DNA from: Paulinella micropora | Taxonomy: Eukaryota > Cercozoa > Imbricatea > Euglyphida > Paulinellidae | Assembly: GCA_019918135.1 (NCBI GenBank) | Contig: WBZZ01002872.1 | Span: 1 to 64,000, forward strand | Reading direction: 5' to 3' | Length of the DNA: 64,000 nt | Part shown: piece by piece, positions 1 to 12,325 of the stretch | How positions within the stretch are numbered: position 1 is the stretch's first letter | Layout of the letters: every line of letters begins with the position of its first letter | Program-made: the position numbers and the translations under genes | Notes under the pieces: model-generated | What the model was told of the DNA's origin: nothing | Seen by the model: only the letters and a program-made list of their open reading frames with translations | Databases searched by the model: none

Positions 1-131
1 TGTAATGTCCGAGCTTTCCCTGGCAGAAGCGTGCGGCGACTATCTGAAATTGAGGACACGCTGTCGAGAAGCTTCCTCTTTTTTTCGGCGGAATAGATGA
101 TGACCTGGAGAGCGGTTGCTTTCCATCAGAA

Positions 132-523
132 CTAATACTGCTGACCGACGCTAAAGTTCAACTTTGCTTCATGAAGCAAGGAAATTGACTTAAGTGGAAG
201 CGGATGTTCTTTCTCAGGAACGATGAAACATACATGACCAATGTCAGTCTCGAACAGGAAAACTGGAATTTTAGCTCCTTCCTTGGCAGCCTCTTTCAAC
301 CAGACCGGATGTGCATCGCTTGGCAGCGTAGCTATCTCTAGGTCTGGATTAGGCGCATAGCTGAGCAAAAATCTCTTGATCTTTTCGATATTGCGGTGGT
401 GACAGTCACAATAGGAGTACCTTGCTGACCTGACATTATTTACAACAATATTTATAGAAAAAATGCACACACGTAACAAAAACTTACATTGCATGGATGT
501 ATGTAACAACTAACATAATTTAC
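132..523 (-). CDS. 3' end of a host gene, two exons, function unknown
   Basis: The last exon reads 424 down to the stop at 132 and carries a soluble-looking stretch (SARYSYCDCHHRN... to ...KLNFSVGQQY). An upstream exon ends at a GT donor at about 522 (GTAAATTATG) and the last exon starts after an AG at about 425; joining them in phase 1 keeps one open frame, so an intron of about 98 nt is likely. No family was recognised. The stretch with IPVFLFETDIGHVCFIVPEKEHPLPL looks like an ordinary globular fold. The 5' part is probably to the right, at 583-840, where further open pieces lie on the same strand. Confidence is limited by the lack of any match. Confidence 0.4.
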
Positions 524-582
524 CTTCACGTTCGGTCGGCAAGTGTCCTCGTCGAGCTTGTTGAACCCTTGCGATGAAGAGT

Positions 583-838
583 TCATGAGATGCATTGCAT
601 TCCTGCTCGATTCGTTAATGTAATTGGATGCATCCCTGTTTGCAGGGAACTCCCAATTTTCATAGTGAAATGATCAGAAAATGCAGCATGATCTGCAGCA
701 CGCAAAAGACTTTCCTCCTGGTTCGAGGAGCCCAAGCTGAAAAGAAGGAGGAAGGTATTTATCAGCAAAGACTCCGTAGCCACCACCACGGTGTGCCACA
801 TATATCGGCGCCTTGCTAGCCCTCAGCATGGCATACCT
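583..838 (-). other. Possible upstream exons of the 132-523 gene
   Basis: On the minus strand an AG acceptor (TTTAG) at about 839 is followed by an open stretch RYAMLRASKAPIYVAHRGGG and, after a pyrimidine-rich run ending in CAG at about 740, another open stretch (LGSSNQEESLLRAADHAAFSDHF). Several frames stay open and the splice phases could not be resolved, so these are candidate exons only. Confidence 0.25.
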
Positions 839-857
839 AAAGTTTGAAATACACATG

Positions 858-996
858 AAAAAAATGGCAGCGCTTCCGTTAGACGGAATCACTAAAAAAA
901 AAAAAGGACAGAGAAAGGCTCACTGATAGAAGGCCACACACACTAGCTAGTTATACTAAAGCTAGTATCTATACTCCCCTCTTTAACTATGCTATA
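858..996 (-). repeat. Module T, copy 1 (inverted relative to copies 2 and 3)
   Basis: About 139 bp that match, in reverse complement, 6500-6637 and 7944-8083. Shared landmarks are AGAGGGGAGTATAG, CTAGCTAGTGTGTGTGG, TTCTATCAGTGAGCCTTTC and GGAAGCGCTG(C/A)CATTTTTTT. Copies 1 and 2 bracket the first SINE/(ATT)n block in inverted orientation, like terminal repeats, but copy 3 breaks that simple picture. Differences between copies are a few percent. Confidence 0.85.
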
Positions 997-1036
997 TAAT
1001 AATAATAATAATAATAATATAATAATAATAATAATA

Positions 1037-1087
<51 letters not shown>

Positions 1088-1110
1088 TAATAATAATAAT
1101 AATAATAATA

Positions 1111-1377
1111 GTGCTTCTCTGTCAATGGCTGATGCATTTCTGCACATGCGCCTCCATCGTCTCACCCGTGAGGGGAGTACGAAGAATTGACGATAAGCTC
1201 TAATGACACCCCGCAAGGGCAGTTCCAACACTTCCAGACGGGCCGGTATGTTCAATGAAAATACTGGTCCAGAAATAGACCGGTATGTTCAATGAAAATA
1301 CTGGTGGCACCGACGGGAATCGAACTGGCGACAGGCCCAGATGGTAGAACTTGACCACTGGGCTATCACGGTGTCCA
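1111..1377 (-). mobile_element. ATT-tailed tRNA-derived SINE, copy 1
   Basis: Full-length copy on the minus strand. The 5' end (right) carries the tRNA-like head with pol III A box TAGCCCAGTGG and B box AGTTCGATTCC; then CCAGTATTTTCATTGAACAT (present twice), a body with TGCCCTTGCGGGG and CACGGGTGAGACGATGG, and GAGAAGCAC directly before the (ATT)n tail at 997-1110. Confidence 0.85.
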
Positions 1378-1420
1378 TAATAATAATAATAATAATAATA
1401 ATAATATAATAATAATAATA

Positions 1421-1838
<418 letters not shown>

Positions 1839-1847
1839 TATTGAAGA

Positions 1848-2031
1848 GGAAATGCAAAATCATGCCGGTCAGTTTCACAAACTTTTGTGCAGAGTTTTTT
1901 CCACAGATTGTTGTGTACAGAAGAAAAGAATAGCATTCCCGCTCATTCTGAGCTGGGAACAGAGCGGGAATGCTGTTACATCTTCTCGAAATGTCATGCT
2001 CTCAATAAAATCTCTGCACAAAAGTTTGCAA
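1848..2031. repeat. MITE-like inverted-repeat element, copy 1
   Basis: A 151-bp core (1878-2028) is bounded by perfect 17-bp terminal inverted repeats CAAACTTTTGTGCAGAG / CTCTGCACAAAAGTTTG. Inside it is a second inverted pair, GCATTCCCGCTC / GAGCGGGAATGC. It has no coding capacity. Homology to copy 2 continues about 30 bp to the left of the core (AAATGCAAAATCATGCCGGTC), so either the true element is longer than the inverted repeats or a larger unit was duplicated. Confidence 0.75.
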
Positions 2032-2186
2032 AACAGCAATCCAAAAACGAGTTTCATCGAATTGCTGGTTTGTGAAAAATAGATTAAGCTGGGTCGTGCT
2101 ATGTTAGGAAATGACATTTATAGCTTCAACAAACACGTTATAGCAGAAACATGCAGGAGATGACATGAGTTGAGAGTACGTAGGAA

Positions 2187-2368
2187 GGAAATGCAAAATC
2201 ATGCCGGTCGGTTTTCACAAACTTTTGTGCAGAGTTTTTTCCACAGATTGTTGTGTACAGAAAAAAAGAATAACATTCCCGCTCATTCTGAGCTGGGGAA
2301 AGAGCGGGAATGCTGTTACATCTTCTCGAAACTTCATGCTCTTAATAAAATCTCTGCACAAAAGTTTG
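2187..2368. repeat. MITE-like inverted-repeat element, copy 2
   Basis: Second copy of the element at 1848-2031, in the same orientation, with the same 17-bp inverted ends at 2218-2234 and 2352-2368 and a core of the same 151-bp length. It differs by a few substitutions and lies just upstream of the exons that start near 2499. Confidence 0.75.
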
Positions 2369-2498
2369 ATAATAACACGACCCTTTTTCCACATGTTCAA
2401 ATTTCAGACCGGCCCGAGAAGAATTTTAAGGTTGAAGGCGCTGACTGGTAGTTATGTCTTTGGAATTCAACTCATTTTGGTCGTTTGTCAACGTGTAG

Positions 2499-3649
2499 GA
2501 TCACTTTCTGACTCTGGCATGTCTACGAAGCACATTGCCAAGACTCTGCAAGCCATTCTCAAAAATTTGCGTGGGGAATTGTTCCTTAAAATCAACGGGT
2601 CTGCAGACGTGCTGCCCTTTGATTGTGTGGAGATTCCCCACGCCGTCTTTTGCAAGCATGATCTGGTATATGCTTGCTCACTTACTTACTCACTTATTTA
2701 TTTAATGTGCAACATGCAGGGCAAAGGCGATTTGGAGGAGTTGGTCCGCGGCTTCAGCTACACCTGGAATGCACAAGGTATTATGTATGTATGTATGTAT
2801 TTATAATGCATGCATCGTAGGGATCCTGCTCAAGAATAAGCCTGTGCCCTGGGACGACGGATTGGGAGAAGCTCCTCCCGCAAAAAGGCAGAAGAGACAG
2901 GAGAAGGAGAAGGAGAAGGAGAAGAAGGAGAGGCAAAAAAAGAAGGACAAAGGGAAGGAGAAGGAGAAGGAGAAGAAGGAGAAGAAGGAGGAGAAGAAGA
3001 AGAAGGAGAAGAAGAAGAAGAAGAAGAAGAAGGATGAAAAGGAGAAGAAGGAGGAGAAGAAGAAGAAGAAGGAGGAGGAGAAGAAGAAGAAGGAGGAGGA
3101 GGAGGAGAAGAAGAAGAAGAAGAAGGAGGAGGAGCAGAAGAAGAAGAAGAAGAAGGAGGAGGAGGAGGAGAAGAAGAAGAAGAAGAAGAAGAAGAGGGAG
3201 AAGGAGGAGGAGGAGAAGAAGAAGAAGAAGAAGGAGGAGGAGGAGGAGAAGGAGGAGAAGGAGAAGAAGGAGGAGGAGAAGAAGAAGAAGGAGGAGGAGG
3301 AGAAGGAGGAGGAGGAGAAGAAGAAGAAGAAGAAGAAGGAGGAAAAGGAGAAGAAGAAGAAGGAGGAGGAGGAGAAGAAGAAGAAGGAGGAGGAGGAGAA
3401 GAAGAAGAAGGAGGAGGAGGAGAAGAAGAAGGAGGAGGAGGAGAGGAAGAAGAAGAAGGAGGAGGAGGAGGAGGAGAGGAAGAAGAAGGAGGAAGAGGAG
3501 AGGAAGAAGGAGGAGGAAGAGAGGAAGAAGATGGAGGAGGAGGAGAGGAAGAAGAAGGAAGAGGAGGATGACCAGCTGAGTGGCCTCTGGATTCGGGGAA
3601 GGTTCGCGTGTGGGCCCACAAAGGAATTTTCACATTCCTATCCGGATTA
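2499..3649 (+). CDS. Host gene, three exons; last exon Lys/Glu-rich
   Basis: Exons are proposed at 2499-2665, 2720-2777 and from 2821 to the stop near 3649. Each boundary has GT...AG (introns 2666-2719 and 2778-2820, 54 and 43 nt) and the phases match. The first two exons encode a globular stretch (STKHIAKTLQAILKNL..., then GDLEELVRGFSYTWN). The third starts ILLKNKPVPWDDGLG and then becomes about 220 residues of almost pure Lys/Glu from a GAA/GAG/AAG microsatellite (2890-3570), predicted as one long charged helix. No family recognised. The 5' part is not clear. It may belong to one gene with the exons at 6700-7845 and 9987-10594, which share the same Lys/Glu style. Confidence 0.55.
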
Positions 3650-3678
3650 GATTATCAAGACTGGTATTATTATTATTA

Positions 3679-3773
<95 letters not shown>

Positions 3774-3774
3774 T

Positions 3775-4040
3775 GGACACCGTGATAGCCCAGTGGTCAA
3801 GTTCTACCATCTGGGCCCTGTCGCCAGTTCGATTCCCGTCGGTGCCACCAGTATTTTCATTGAACGTAACGATCCATCTGGACCAGTATTTTCATAGAAC
3901 ACACCGGCCCGTCTGGAAGTGTTGGAACTGCCCTTGCGGGGGTGTCATTAGAGCTTATCGTCAATTCTTCGTACTCCCCTCACGGGTGAGACGATGGAGG
4001 CGCATGTGCAGAAATGCATCAGCCATTGACAGAGAAGCAC
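3775..4040 (+). mobile_element. ATT-tailed tRNA-derived SINE, copy 3
   Basis: Full-length plus-strand copy with head GGACACCGTGATAGCCCAGT, B box AGTTCGATTCCCG and end GAGAAGCAC, followed by an ATT tail (4041-4111). Confidence 0.85.
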
Positions 4041-4111
<71 letters not shown>

Positions 4112-4112
<1 letters not shown>

Positions 4113-4351
4113 GTGGCGCCGCGATAGCCCAGTGGTTGAGGTCTACCATCTGGGACCTGTCGCCAGTTCGATTCCCGTCGGTGCCAGGATTTTCAAAGGA
4201 TATTCTTTGAAAGTATTGGTCTGTCTGGAAGGCTTGGAGCTGCCTTGCGGGGGTGTCAGTAGAGCCTACCGTCAAATCTTCGTACTGCCCTCGCGGGTGA
4301 GACGATGGAGGCACATGTGCAGAAATGCATTCGCCATTGACTGAGAAGCAC
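4112..4351 (+). mobile_element. ATT-tailed SINE, copy 4 (divergent)
   Basis: The most divergent copy: head GTGGCGCCGCGATAGCCCAG, a shorter middle with TTTCAAAGGATATTC in place of the usual direct repeat, and several substitutions in the body. It still has A and B boxes and the ATT tail. It is probably an older copy or a subfamily. Confidence 0.8.
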
Positions 4352-4449
<98 letters not shown>

Positions 4450-4714
4450 GACACCGTGATAGCCCAGTGGTCAAGTTCTACCATCTGGGCCCTGTCGCCA
4501 GTTCGATTCCCGTCGGTGCCACCAGTATTTTCATTGAACATACCGGTCCGTCTGGACCAGTATTTTCATTGAACATACCGGTCCGTCTGGAAGTGTTGGA
4601 ACTGCCCTTGCGGGGGTGTCATTAGAGCCTATCGTCAATTCTTCGTACTCCCCTCACGGGTGAGACGATGGAGGCGCATGTGCAGATTTGCATCAGCCAT
4701 TGACAGAGAAGCAC
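4450..4714 (+). mobile_element. ATT-tailed SINE, copy 5
   Basis: Nearly full-length plus-strand copy that lacks the first base or two of the head; the CCAGTATTTTCATTGAACAT unit is present twice. The ATT tail runs 4715-4823. Confidence 0.85.
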
Positions 4715-4823
<109 letters not shown>

Positions 4824-5089
4824 GGACACCGTGATAGCCCAGTGGTCAAGTTCTACCATCTGGGCCCTGTCGCCAGTTCGATTCCCGTCGGTGCCACCAG
4901 TATTTTCATTGAACATACCGGTCCGTCTGGACCAGTATTTTCATTGAACATACCGGTCCGTCTGGAAGTGTTGGAACTGCCCTTGCGGGGGTGTCATTAG
5001 AGCCTATCGTCAATTCTTCGTACTCCCCTCACGGGTGAGACGATGGAGGCGCATGTGCAGAAATGCATCAGCCATTGACAGAGAAGCAC
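4824..5089 (+). mobile_element. ATT-tailed SINE, copy 6
   Basis: Full-length plus-strand copy, nearly identical to copy 5, ending in GAGAAGCAC and a short ATT tail that leads into repeat X. Confidence 0.85.
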
Positions 5090-5135
<46 letters not shown>

Positions 5136-5309
5136 TAGGGAGTACATAGGCCATCGGTCCCTTTCCATGGGCTGATTGGTATAAAGCTCCTAGAGTAATG
5201 TTCTATGCCGTCACTTCCTTTATTCCACCGATTGGTGTGGAGACTTTCCTTATTGAATGGAGGACTGGATGCACATGGCCTTTTGGCTCAGCAATTGGCA
5301 GACGATACA

Positions 5310-5310
<1 letters not shown>
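5136..5310 (+). repeat. Repeat X, copy 1
   Basis: About 174 bp unrelated to the SINE, also flanked by ATT tracts on both sides. It starts TAGGGAGTACATAGGCCATC and ends GGCAGACGATACAT. Further copies at 9087-9260 and 9387-9561 are over 95% identical. Its own ATT tail suggests a second element mobilised in the same way; no pol III boxes were seen. Confidence 0.85.
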
Positions 5311-5361
<51 letters not shown>

Positions 5362-5365
5362 TTAT

Positions 5366-5596
5366 GGACACCGTGATAGCCCAGTGGTCAAGTTCTACCA
5401 TCTGGGCCCTGTCGCCAGTTCGATTCCCGTCGGTGCCACCAGTATTTTCATTGAACATACCGGCCCGTCTGGAAGTGTTGGAACTGCCCTTGCGGGGGTG
5501 TCATTAGAGCTTATCGTCAATTCTTCGTACTCCCCTCACGGGTGAGACGATGGAGGCGCATGTGCAGAAATGCATCAGCCATTGACAGAGAAGCAC
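5366..5596 (+). mobile_element. ATT-tailed SINE, copy 7 (single middle unit)
   Basis: Plus-strand copy with an intact tRNA-like head but only one CCAGTATTTTCATTGAACAT unit, so about 35 bp shorter than the full form. Confidence 0.85.
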
Positions 5597-5632
<36 letters not shown>

Positions 5633-5900
5633 GGACACCATGATAGCCCAGTGGTCAAGTTCTACCATCTGGGCCCTGTCGCCAGTTCGATTCCCGTCGG
5701 TGCCACCAGTATTTTCATTGAACATACCGGTCTATTTCTGGACCAGTATTTTCATTGAACATACAGGCCCGTCTGGAAGTGTTGGAACTGCCCTTGCGGG
5801 GGTGTCATTAGAGCTTATCGTCAATTCTTCGTACTCCCCTCACGGGTGAGACGATGGAGGCGCATGTGCAGAAATGCATCAGCCATTGACAGAGAAGCAC
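5633..5900 (+). mobile_element. ATT-tailed SINE, copy 8
   Basis: Full-length plus-strand copy with two middle units, the spacer TCTATTTCTGGA between them as in copies 1 and 2, and an ATT tail to 6009. Confidence 0.85.
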
Positions 5901-6279
<379 letters not shown>

Positions 6280-6280
<1 letters not shown>

Positions 6281-6445
6281 GTCTGGACCAGTATTTTCAT
6301 TGAACATACCGGCCCGTCTGGAAGTGTTGGAACTGCCCTTGCGGGGGTGTCATTAGAGCTTATCGTCAATTCTTCGTACTCCCCTCACGGGTGAGACGAT
6401 GGAGGCGCATGTGCAGAAATGCATCAGCCATTGACAGAGAAGCAC

Positions 6446-6446
<1 letters not shown>
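6280..6446 (+). mobile_element. ATT-tailed SINE, copy 10 (5' truncated)
   Basis: Starts after the tRNA-like head at CGTCTGGACCAGTATT; body and tail only. Confidence 0.85.
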
Positions 6447-6480
<34 letters not shown>

Positions 6481-6499
6481 TGTTATTATTATTATTCGA

Positions 6500-6637
6500 T
6501 AGCATAGTTTAGAGAGGGGAGTATAGATACTTAGCTTTAGTATAGTTAGCTAGTGTGTGTGGCCTTCTATCAGTGAGCCTTTCCCTGTTTGTTTTTTCGA
6601 GTATGTTTCTTCTAACGGGAAGCGCTGCCATTTTTTT
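6500..6637 (+). repeat. Module T, copy 2
   Basis: Plus-strand copy of the module at 858-996; together they bracket the 1-6.5 kb SINE block as inverted repeats. It lies just 5' of the host exon that ends at 6850. Confidence 0.85.
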
Positions 6638-6699
6638 AAAATTTAAACTCTCTTTTTATTATTATTATTATTATTCCTCTTTTGCTGCTGCTTTAATTA

Positions 6700-7311
6700 G
6701 CTTGCTCTTTAAGTTCACATCCGAGGACAACAAACATCCGGAGGGGGCGCTCGCGCTCGACGTTGCACTTACAAAGTACAACAATTTCGAACTGAAGGCG
6801 TCCACGCAAGTGGAGACATGTGAGGGTGAAACTTCACCTTGTGCTCCCGGGTCTTTTTCTCTATAAGTATGAAAGATTTTAATAAACTGATTGTTTATTT
6901 TTTATTTGCAGGCTCTTCATTGTCTTTCCCATTGGTTGGCGCAAGAAGACTCCTGCGCAAGTCAATCGAGGTACTGTGTGTTTTTCAAAATTCACAAGCT
7001 GCACATATTTTTTATACTTGGATGTTGCAGGATCGAAGCGCTTCATTTTTGCTGCGCGCAAGGTCGACACTGACGGCGATGGCAAGGCTGACGAAATCCA
7101 ATATCAGCTCATGGGTTTTTTTGGTTTTAACCTTAACCACTCTTGCATGCTTGATCCGTCGCCGATGGACTTCGAGAAGCAGGTGAAGCCCGCGTGGCTC
7201 CTCTACGTCGGTAACCCCACGAACCCGCCTATGATTTGCAACTGGCGGAAGCGGGAGCTTTTGCTTCTGTACGAAGCAAACAAGGTCATTTCTTCTTCTT
7301 CTTCTTCTTCT

Positions 7312-7347
<36 letters not shown>

Positions 7348-7845
7348 ATTTTTCTTTTTCTTCTTCAAATACATGTTATTATTCTTCTTCTCCACCAGCT
7401 CCATCTTTTTTTTTTTTTTTTTTTTTTTTGGCATCTTCCTTTTCTTTATTTTGCATATTTACTGCATGCTCGCCTGAAACGTTAGAAGAAGAATCAAAAA
7501 AAGGGCCCGACTGAGCCTCGCTCTTCGGGCAGGCCAAAAAACTGAGATTCGGTAGCAACATTGTATGTAATATGAAAAATGAAGGATGTATGTAATATTG
7601 TTTGGTTCTTTGTGCAGAATCCATCGACGTCGACGATGTTCCAGACGTTCCAGACGTCCCTGAAGAAGAAGAGACCCCTGAGCCTGTTATGCCTAAGGGG
7701 TCCAGCAAGAAAAAGCCAGGTACTAGCAAATTTCATCTTTTTTTTTGTGCTTTTTTTTCAGTGTTTCTAATTTCTGACGTGACTAGGCAAGCCGAAGTCC
7801 AAAAAGCCCGCGGTCGACGCTGATGAAGTGGACATGTCGTTGGAG
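6700..7845 (+). CDS. Host gene exons (five) encoding an acidic/lysine-rich protein
   Basis: Exons are inferred at about 6700-6850, 6912-6970, 7031-7284, 7618-7719 and 7787-7845. Introns 6851-6911 (61 nt) and 6971-7030 (60 nt) are GT-AG with pyrimidine-rich acceptors, and phases 2, 1 and 1 agree, which favours the frame LFIVFPIGWRKKTPAQVNRG, then SKRFIFAARKVDTDGDGKAD. The VDTDGDGKADE stretch resembles a Ca-binding loop. The next exon reads PEEEETPEPVMPKGSSKKKP and the last KSKKPAVDADEVDMSLE. The phase across the long intron 7285-7617 does not fit perfectly, so a further small exon may hide there. No family was recognised. The intron at 7285 holds a (TTC)n tract at about 7291-7345. Confidence 0.6.
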
Positions 7846-7943
7846 GTATAATCTTTCCTACGCCTTCTTCTTCTTTTTCTTTTTTTTTGTGAGGGGGGGG
7901 TCCCCCCCCGGGGGGGGGGCAAAAGGTCTCTTTGGGCGCCGCA

Positions 7944-8083
7944 GCATATAGTTTAGAGAGGGGAGTATAGCTACTAGCTTTAGTATGGCTAGCTAGTGTG
8001 TGTGGCATTCTATCAGTGAGCCTTTCCCTGTCTTTTTTTTTCCGAGTATAATCTCTCTAACGGGAAGCGCTGACATTTTTTTA
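7944..8083 (+). repeat. Module T, copy 3
   Basis: Third copy of the ~140-bp module, in the same orientation as 6500-6637, followed directly by an ATT tract and SINE copy 11. A G/C homopolymer run lies just before it. Confidence 0.85.
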
Positions 8084-8089
8084 AAAAAC

Positions 8090-8125
<36 letters not shown>

Positions 8126-8126
8126 T

Positions 8127-8392
8127 GGACACCGTGATAGCCCAGTGGTCAAGTTCTACCATCTGGGCCCTGTCGCCAGTTCGATTCCCGTCGGTGCCAC
8201 CAGTATTTTCATTGAACATACCGATCCGTCTGGACCAGTATTTTCATTGAACACACCGGCCCATCTGGAAGTGTTGGAACTGCCCTTGCGGGGGTGTCAT
8301 TAGAGCTTATCGTCAATTCTTCGTACTCCCCTGACGGGTGAGACGATGGAGGCGCATGTGCAGAAATGCATCAGCCATTGACAGAGAAGCAC
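8127..8392 (+). mobile_element. ATT-tailed SINE, copy 11
   Basis: Full-length plus-strand copy with two middle units; ATT tail to 8462. Confidence 0.85.
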
Positions 8393-8857
<465 letters not shown>

Positions 8858-8875
8858 GTTATTATTATTATTTAT

Positions 8876-9040
8876 TTCTGGACCAGTATTTTCATTGAAC
8901 ATACCGGCCCGTCTGGAAGTGTTGGAACTGCCCTTGCGGGGGTGTCATTAGAGCTTATCGTCAATTCTTCGTACCCCCCTCACGGGTGAGACGATGGAGG
9001 CGCATGTGCAGAAATGCATCAGCCATTGACAGAGAAGCAC
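8876..9040 (+). mobile_element. ATT-tailed SINE, copy 13 (5' truncated)
   Basis: Starts at TTTCTGGACCAGTATTTTC; no tRNA-like head; body and tail intact. Confidence 0.85.
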
Positions 9041-9045
9041 TATTC

Positions 9046-9374
<329 letters not shown>

Positions 9375-9386
9375 GTTATTATTATT

Positions 9387-9561
9387 TAGGGAGTACATAG
9401 GCCATCGGTCCCTTTCCATGGGCTGATTGGTATAAAGCTCCTAGAGTAATGTTCTATGCCGTCACTTCCTTTATTCCACCGATTGGTGTGGAGACTTTCC
9501 TTATGGAATGGAGGACTGGATGCACATGGCCTTTTGGCTCAGCAATTGGCAGGAGATACAC
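9387..9561 (+). repeat. Repeat X, copy 3
   Basis: Third copy, in direct tandem with copy 2 across an ATT tract, ending GGCAGGAGATACA. Confidence 0.85.
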
Positions 9562-9616
<55 letters not shown>

Positions 9617-9882
9617 GGACACCGTGATAGCCCAGTGGTCAAGTTCTACCATCTGGGCCCTGTCGCCAGTTCGATTCCCGTCGGTGCCACCAGTATTTTC
9701 ATTGAACATACCGCTCCGTCTGGACCAGTATTTTCATTGAACATACCGGTCCGTCTGGAAGTGTTGGAACTGCCCTTGCGGGGGTGTCATTAGAGCTTAT
9801 CGTCAATTCTTCGTACTCCCCTCACGGGTGAGACGATGGAGGCGCATGTGCAGAAATGCATCAGCCATTGACAGAGAAGCAC
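9617..9882 (+). mobile_element. ATT-tailed SINE, copy 14
   Basis: Full-length plus-strand copy with two middle units; its ATT tail ends at about 9928, where host sequence resumes. Confidence 0.85.
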
Positions 9883-9929
<47 letters not shown>

Positions 9930-9986
9930 TTTGTTGTTGTTGTTGTCGTTGCTGTTGGTTTGTTCTGCCACTGCCTTGTTCGCAAG

Positions 9987-10594
9987 AAACGAACGACTTC
10001 TTTCAAAACAACGGCGACCGGTATTGCATTCAGGGTAGTTCGTCCGCCGGCGTGGCGAAAGAAGTCGTTCAGGATCTTGTGAACAAGGCAATGTCAGAAC
10101 AAGCCGCATCCATTAAGGAAATGCTAGCAGAAGAAAGAAAGTTGAGAGAGGAGGAAAGGAAGAAAAAAGAAGCGCAAGATCGGAAGGAAAAAGAGGCGCA
10201 AGAGAAGCGACAACGGGAAGAGGAGAGAAGAAAGAGGAAGAATTCGAAGAAGGAGAAGGAGGAGGAGGAGGAGGAGGAGGAAAGCTCAGAAGAAGAGAAC
10301 GAGAGAGTGAAGAAGAAGAAGAAGAATAACAAGAACAAGAAAAACTATGATGATAATGATAACAACAACAACAACAGCAACAACAACAGCAACAACAACA
10401 ACAACAACAACAACAAAAATATTAAGAGCGAGAGAGAAAGCTTGCTGGAGGATCTCATCGCGCGGATGGCAGCTGGCGCTCTGTCTGCTGGTAACTCACC
10501 TTCCACCCCCCAACGCAGCACCGGTCTCACCGCTCCCAGCTCACCTAACGCATGGGAGTTTGTTTTAGCATCGCTTGCGCTGACTCGGCGCTAA
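9987..10594 (+). CDS. Last exon of a host gene: coiled coil, Asn-rich tract
   Basis: The exon probably starts after an AG at 9985-9986 (CGCAAG) and runs to the stop at 10592-10594. It reads TNDFFQNNGDRYCIQGSSSAG, then AKEVVQDLVNKAMSEQAASIKEMLAEE, a long Glu/Arg/Lys coiled coil (roughly 10130-10320), a poly-Asn tract from (AAC)n (10356-10420), and a C-terminal part with ERESLLEDLIARMAAGALSAG and a Ser/Pro region. No family recognised. It fits the style of the exons at 2821 and 7618 and may be the end of that gene. Downstream, 10595-10870 looks like a 3' UTR. Confidence 0.5.
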
Positions 10595-11360
10595 CTTCAA
10601 ATGCACGCACCAGGTAGTTTGCATAGCTTTCACTTTTCTCCTTCATCTGAAAGATGTTTGAATTTGTTTTGTGTTTTTTTCTTTGTAGTAGTGTAGTATT
10701 AATCGTAATTTTTTGCACTGGCAGGTTTGTTATGGTCGAAAGCGGGATTAAGAACGTTTGTCGCGTGCAAGAGTTAAACAAACTTCTAATTTAGTTAGTA
10801 TGATATTACGGAGTTAGATTTATCATTTTTTTTAGTAATTAAAGAAATTTTGTTGTAGAATCTATGTATTTTGCGTGGTGACATCGCACTTCTCTTCCTC
10901 CCCCGTTCCCCCCTCCCCCCCCCCCGGGGGGAATTTATTGTAGGTAAAAGCAATGTTTATTATCATAATAAAGTAAAATGCTTAATGTAAACAAAGATAA
11001 ACAAAATTAAAAGCAAATTCTGCATGTTGGGCATTGTTATCATCATAGATTCATAGTAGCCGGGACTATGAAAAAGGAGAAAGATTACCGTGTCGGACCG
11101 GTTCCTGCCCACCTCTAAAGATGAAGTTAAAATGTATTATAATTAATAAAAACATGTTTTAATATTATTTTTATATGTTCTGCAATCAGTGAATTGATTT
11201 CCTTTCATTTCCACACGTTTTCAAAAAAGTCCATATACTTCTTGGAAAATTTCGGAAAAAGGGATACCCCCAAGATTGTCGAATGTTTAGTTGTCTGCCA
11301 CGGTTTTCCTTGAGCTTGCTGTAGTAGTAGTAGTTGGCATCAGACCAGATTGTGTGCTGT
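10595..11360. other. AT-rich spacer between host gene and virus-like block
   Basis: No convincing gene. The left part is a likely 3' UTR; a run of C and G sits at 10913-10931; 10935-11010 contains AATAAAGTAAAATG and other A/T-rich sequence. The left junction of the virus-like block must lie here, but no target duplication or terminal repeat could be recognised. Confidence 0.5.
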
Positions 11361-12325
11361 CTACGGTTCCACGACGTCGGTTCCGCTTCCACCGCCGCCA
11401 TCCGAATCCTGATCCACGTATACCAACCCCGCACACATCAGGATGGACAAACCAAAGACCCATTGCCGCAGTTCCTTCCGTTTTGCATCCTTTTCCGCCT
11501 CCGTCGCCGCATCGTTCAACGCCGCCGCCTCTTCCAACAACTTGTACAGTGATGCATCCCTCTTCTCCATCTTTGCCCCCACGTCAGTCGGCCCCGCCAT
11601 ATATTCCCGCATGGCGTCATACGCCTTGCCCGCCAACCCTCTAAGGTTCCGTGCCCAACCCGTATGGCAATTCTGTATCAAATCTGCCAGTTCCTCCGCC
11701 GGATTCCTGGAAAACGCCGCGTCCCACCTCGTTATCGCATCCGCCATCTTTGCGGCCGCTTGTTGTAACTCCCGTCTCTGCGCCCCCGCTACTATACACA
11801 ACGACTTGATGTCCCCGTTTGATATATATACCCCCTCCTCCAACATCCGGTTCATCACGAAATTGGGCAGCTTCGTTTTACTCACTTTGTTCCGGTAAAA
11901 CCCAACCCCTATGTACAGCGCTTCCGCCAAATGGATCAGGTCCACCATCATCAACCCCGGCCCCATATGTAGGTCTTCCTTTGGGCCACGTCCACGTCGG
12001 CCACTGATCCACCTCGCTGTATATGCCCCCTTCGTCCTCCCTCTTTGTCCACATCTTGTAGTTTTTCGTCGACAACTGCCTGTATATCTCCGGTGCCATC
12101 TCCGGCGTACGTTGCATCAGTTCGTGGAAGAATAGCGACACAGTTGGTGGGTTCCTCGCGTACGTCGGATCCGATGCCGCCGGTGGTGCCCGCTTTAGCC
12201 TCTGTGTACCGCATTGGGTCCTACCGTCGGCTCGCCGGTGTAAACGGTATCGCGCGGATGGTCGGTCCTATCCATCCCACGTCCTCGTCGTCTCTGAACT
12301 CCGGTGCCCCAGGTTGTGCCTCCAT
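11361..12325 (-). pseudogene. Unknown membrane-anchored protein, broken (virus-like block)
   Basis: The longest open part is 11361-11966 (201 codons from ATG), a helical, Ala-rich sequence (SLCIVAGAQRRELQQAAAKMADAI...) ending with one membrane segment, VFGLSILMCAGLVYV, and an acidic Gly-rich tail. Upstream on the same strand, open pieces (for example SLFFHELMQRTPEMAPEIYR) look coding but do not form one frame. It looks broken, about two breaks. No family was recognised. A start with ATG at 12325 (MEAQPGAPEF) is likely for the whole locus. Confidence 0.45.

Noticed and set aside
2801-3633. Minus-strand Ser/Phe and Ser/Pro frames opposite the Lys/Glu exon, and the plus-strand poly-Arg frame
   Set aside because: They are alternative readings of the GAA/GAG microsatellite; the Lys/Glu frame is the one continuous with spliced exons.
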